From contig NZ_CP014015.2 of assembly GCF_001559075.2 (NCBI RefSeq), positions 4,216,001 through 4,280,000 on the forward strand: a stretch of 64,000 nucleotides of DNA, given 5' to 3'. A program made the position numbers and the translations under genes. The notes below the pieces were generated by a model that saw nothing but the letters and a program-made list of their open reading frames with translations, was not told the origin of the DNA and did no database searches. This document shows positions 62,009 to 64,000 of the stretch, one piece after another; position 1 is the stretch's first letter; every line of letters begins with the position of its first letter. This DNA is from Citrobacter amalonaticus. Its GTDB lineage: Bacteria; Pseudomonadota; Gammaproteobacteria; Enterobacterales; Enterobacteriaceae.

Positions 62009-63175
62009 ATGAAAGCGTTCGCGCCACTCCTTCTTTCTTCTGCTCTGCTGCTGACCGGTTGTGGCAACAGCACCTTATCGCAGTTGGATATGCCTGCCGA
62101 ACAGAGTGCGCAGGCGGTCGTGGGGTACTATGCGCGCGGCATCGATCCGATGATCCGCCAGTATATGCAGGAAAAGCAGGTGAGTGGAATGGTGGTTGCT
62201 GTCATTCAACATAACGGACCGGCTGAGTTTCACAGTTACGGTGTGACCGACAGCCGACATCGTTATCCGATCACCCCGGACACGCTGTTTGCGCTGGGGT
62301 CGCTGAGTAAAGGGGTGACGGCTGAAATCACTACTGTGCTGGTGAATCAGGGCGTGCTGCAATGGAACGACACGCTGGCGCAGCTTCTGCCGACGAATAC
62401 GCCGCTGAGCGATGACGCCAGAAAGATTACTCTACTGCAACTGGCGACGCATACCTCCGGTCTGCCCAGACAGCCGATGGATCTGCTGACTCTGGAAAAT
62501 CTTCTGCGTTATTTCAGTACGGGGGAAAATTTCTATACCCAACTGGATAACGATACGGTGCTGACTTCTCTTGCCGACTTCACCGCGCCAGAGGCGCGTG
62601 TGCCGCACTATTCCAATATCGGTTATGCGCTGCTGGGCTACATTGTGCAGCGTCGTACCGGCGAGTCGATCCCGTCGCTGGCGAATCGTCTGATCTTCCA
62701 GCCATTACAGATGAACAACAGCAGTTTTGAGCCCAAGACGCTCAACGCCTATCCGTATCGTGCATTAGGCCATGCGGGAGATCAGCCCAAGCTCATTCGA
62801 CGCGGTGAACTGACGCCAGACTGGACGTTTAACCACAATATGGTCGGGGCGGCGAGTTTATACAGCAGCGCACGCGATCTGGCGGACTATGCGCGAGCGC
62901 ATTTTGCGTCGCAAGACAACGCCGTGCTTGCCCGCGCATTTGCGGACGTCTCCCGTACCCAGTTTTATCGTCAGAAAGAAGCCGCGAATATTGCATGGGT
63001 AACTGATACGTTAGCCGATCGTCAGGTCACTTATCAGGTCGGATATATTGGCGGTTATTCCAGTTATATTGGCTTTGATAAACAGAACCAGAATGCGGTG
63101 GTAGTTCTGCAAAATAGTTTTAACTGGAGTAATTATCTGGGGCATACCATTCTCAGTCAGTTAGCGCCGCGGTAA
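62009..63175 (+). CDS. Class C beta-lactamase-related serine hydrolase lipoprotein
   Basis: Envelope protein of 388 residues. The signal peptide ends in the lipobox ALLLTGC (Cys18); Gly at +2 allows outer-membrane sorting. The AmpC/EstB-type serine hydrolase domain has SxxK as SLSK near residue 96, with Tyr-Ser-Asn near 199 as YxN. The third KTG-type motif is replaced by a YIGGYSS-like stretch near 347. Such proteins are usually peptidases or esterases acting on D-amino peptides, not true beta-lactamases. Substrate unknown. It lies where E. coli K-12 has ydeJ-region genes. Confidence 0.85.
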   Translation: MKAFAPLLLSSALLLTGCGNSTLSQLDMPAEQSAQAVVGYYARGIDPMIRQYMQEKQVSGMVVAVIQHNGPAEFHSYGVTDSRHRYPITPDTLFALGSLSKGVTAEITTVLVNQGVLQWNDTLAQLLPTNTPLSDDARKITLLQLATHTSGLPRQPMDLLTLENLLRYFSTGENFYTQLDNDTVLTSLADFTAPEARVPHYSNIGYALLGYIVQRRTGESIPSLANRLIFQPLQMNNSSFEPKTLNAYPYRALGHAGDQPKLIRRGELTPDWTFNHNMVGAASLYSSARDLADYARAHFASQDNAVLARAFADVSRTQFYRQKEAANIAWVTDTLADRQVTYQVGYIGGYSSYIGFDKQNQNAVVVLQNSFNWSNYLGHTILSQLAPR

Positions 63176-63224
63176 ATTAAACCGCTTGTTGACGTTTCCA
63201 CGTTAAATAATGCGTGGTGGGGTG

Positions 63225-63250
63225 CCGTCTTTACAAAACAGACGGTTTAT
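63225..63250 (+). terminator. Probable terminator of the serine hydrolase gene
   Basis: Stem CCGTCT / AGACGG with a 9-base loop followed by TTTATT on the plus strand, 49 bp past the stop codon. The tail overlaps the TTGACA of the next candidate promoter. Confidence 0.6.
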
Positions 63251-63298
63251 TGACATTAACCTGCACTCGATATGCTAAATTCCCATCAACAAGTTGAT
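63250..63298 (+). promoter_or_regulatory. Candidate promoter and operator-like palindrome before the 52-residue ORF
   Basis: TTGACA (63250-63255) with a TATGCT-type -10 at 63271-63276 (short 15-bp spacing) is followed by the 14-bp inverted repeat ATCAAC-AA-GTTGAT (63285-63298). The palindrome would lie across the transcription start and resembles MarR-family operators in architecture only. Confidence 0.4.
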
Positions 63299-63331
63299 TA
63301 ATGGACTAAAACAGTGACAACCGGAGGTAAT

Positions 63332-63490
63332 ATGCAGCTGTTCATGCGCAAGAAATTACAGAGAAAACGCTGGAATTCCCGTCCCGAATCGCAGGACTTA
63401 CAAAATACACGTTCAGCTGAACCGTGGTCTTCCCGTACTGCATGTTGCCAGAGCAAAAAAGAGTGGAAACGAGAAACGCCGGGATCTTAG
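63332..63490 (+). CDS. Hypothetical 52-residue basic protein
   Basis: An ORF with an excellent ribosome site (GGAGGT, 6 bp before ATG). The product starts MQLFMRKKLQRKRW, is rich in Arg, Lys and Ser, has a Cys-Cys pair near residue 38 and no hydrophobic segment. A candidate promoter and palindrome precede it and the MgrR-like sRNA follows. I do not recognise the family; it could be a small regulatory or nucleic-acid-binding protein, or a translated leader. Confidence 0.5.
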   Translation: MQLFMRKKLQRKRWNSRPESQDLQNTRSAEPWSSRTACCQSKKEWKRETPGS

Positions 63491-63497
63491 CGCCTGC

Positions 63498-63532
63498 CGT
63501 TTAACGTTCATTGAGAATCGGTGTGGTAGGGT
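63498..63532 (+). promoter_or_regulatory. PhoP-type promoter of the MgrR-like sRNA
   Basis: CGTTTA-ACGTT-CATTGA (63498-63514) is followed after 12 bases by TAGGGT as -10 (63527-63532). Architecture matches PhoP-activated promoters, but the second hexamer is weak. Confidence 0.45.
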
Positions 63533-63538
63533 GTAGGT

Positions 63539-63637
63539 GATCCATTGTCGCTGCCGGGACTGGCGGGACGGTGGAAAAAGTAAAATACAAATCTATCCAT
63601 GCAAGCATTCACCGTCGGTTATCCGGCGGTTTTTTTT
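63539..63637 (+). ncRNA. mgrR: Probable MgrR small RNA
   Basis: A predicted transcript of about 99 nt from the start near 63539 to the T-run ending at 63637, ending in the terminator CCGTCGG-TTAT-CCGGCGG plus nine T residues. E. coli MgrR is about 98 nt, PhoP-activated, Hfq-dependent, encoded next to mgtS, and represses eptB and ygdQ. Length, neighbour and PhoP-type promoter agree; the sequence itself was not aligned. Confidence 0.6.
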
Positions 63638-63651
63638 TGCCCGTCAGACGC

Positions 63652-63692
63652 AAAAAAAAATGGCCCCTTGTGCAGTGATGCGACAAGGGGCC
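63652..63692 (-). terminator. Rho-independent terminator of mgtS
   Basis: A 10-bp stem GGCCCCTTGT / ACAAGGGGCC with an 11-base loop followed on the minus strand by nine T residues, about 28 bp past the mgtS stop. Confidence 0.92.
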
Positions 63693-63719
63693 TTATCGGT
63701 TCAGGACTTTCTCCGTTCA

Positions 63720-63815
63720 TTAGTCATCCCATTTGTGGCTGAAATACGCGGCCAGAAATCCAGAAAATAAAATAATTCCCAGAACGGCCATAAAAACGTT
63801 CATATTACCCAGCAT
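63720..63815 (-). CDS. mgtS: MgtS, 31-residue membrane protein stabilising MgtA
   Basis: Small inner-membrane protein whose translation (MLGNMNVFMAVLGIILFSGF then LAAYFSHKWDD) appears identical to E. coli MgtS (YneM) as I recall it. It is induced by PhoPQ in low Mg2+, binds and protects the Mg2+ importer MgtA from proteolysis, and also affects the phosphate transporter PitA. A GGAGG site precedes the ATG. A strong terminator follows. Confidence 0.95.
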   Translation of the reverse strand: MLGNMNVFMAVLGIILFSGFLAAYFSHKWDD

Positions 63816-63878
63816 CGTTGCCTCCATTTAATTGGTAGTGTGTTTCCTCGCTTACCTTAATTTCGGTTGGTGAAAGAG

Positions 63879-63913
63879 ATAATAGCAGCTTTAACCTAAA
63901 CAAAAGCTGAATT
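63879..63913 (-). promoter_or_regulatory. PhoP-type promoter of mgtS
   Basis: On the minus strand AATTCA-N5-TGTTTA (63897-63913) is followed after 12 bases by TATTAT as -10 (63879-63884). The promoter-proximal hexamer is a perfect PhoP half-site and spacing is canonical. Confidence 0.65.
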
Positions 63914-64000
63914 AGGTGATTATTTAGGGATAAAAGTAAATTTCTTTCGATATTGTGAGGGGGACAGACAATATATGTGTCGAAAATGGTGGCGAAATAA

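Overview
The window is chromosomal DNA of a Citrobacter/Salmonella/Escherichia-type member of the Enterobacteriaceae. Gene order follows the E. coli K-12 terminus segment from rsxD to mgtS almost gene for gene. The osmVWXY transporter beside clcB is a Salmonella-type feature, and Citrobacter is the best guess for genus. The assignment rests on recalled protein similarity and gene order; no database search was run. No tRNA, rRNA, CRISPR array, intact prophage or intact insertion sequence was seen.

Layout. 1-5.1 kb: rsxD (cut by the left edge), rsxC, rsxB, rsxA, ydgK, cnu and the small gene blr, all minus. 5.3-13 kb: ydgJ, add, the malY-malX / malI divergon with two perfect MalI operators, and ydgA. 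13-24.5 kb: manA, fumA, fumC, tus with its Ter site, rstB-rstA, ydgC, folM, arcD-like ydgI, ydgH. 25-31.7 kb: pntAB, tqsA, the spermidine exporter mdtJI with the upstream ORF mdtU, ydgD, ydgU, and asr with an exact RstA box. 31.7-34.7 kb is the most accessory part: an M32 carboxypeptidase, an AT-rich insert with a transposase-like tail and a SnoaL-like gene, a 35-codon remnant of a second M32 gene, and an unnamed 30-residue hydrophobic ORF. 34.7-43.9 kb: ynfM/ynfL, mlc, bioD2, clcB, osmVWXY. 44.2-53.2 kb: ynfF-ynfG-ynfH-dmsD behind an FNR-type promoter, ynfD, a 5'-truncated autotransporter, ynfC, speG, ynfB, ynfA. 53.4-59.7 kb: a sugar-acid module with rspA, an MHS-family transporter, ydfI, ydfZ, the regulator rspR and ydfG. 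59.8-64 kb: dcp, a lipoprotein serine hydrolase, a 52-residue basic ORF, an MgrR-like sRNA and mgtS.

How the genes work together. Anaerobic and redox metabolism dominates: the Rsx complex, fumarases, PntAB, the YnfFGH reductase with its chaperone DmsD, and ydfZ. A PhoPQ/RstBA thread is visible as a PhoP-type box at rstA, an RstA box at asr, and PhoP-type boxes at mgrR and mgtS. Sugar control is represented by MalI and Mlc with recognisable operators.

The most interesting new signal is a 15-bp motif found once upstream of rspA and once, inverted with 14/15 identity, upstream of ydfI. It suggests that RspA (mannonate-dehydratase family), the MHS transporter and YdfI (fructuronate-reductase family) form one RspR-controlled sugar-acid regulon. 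Other leads are the decayed M32 duplicate with the AT-rich insert, the truncated autotransporter, and several unexplained palindromes and small ORFs.
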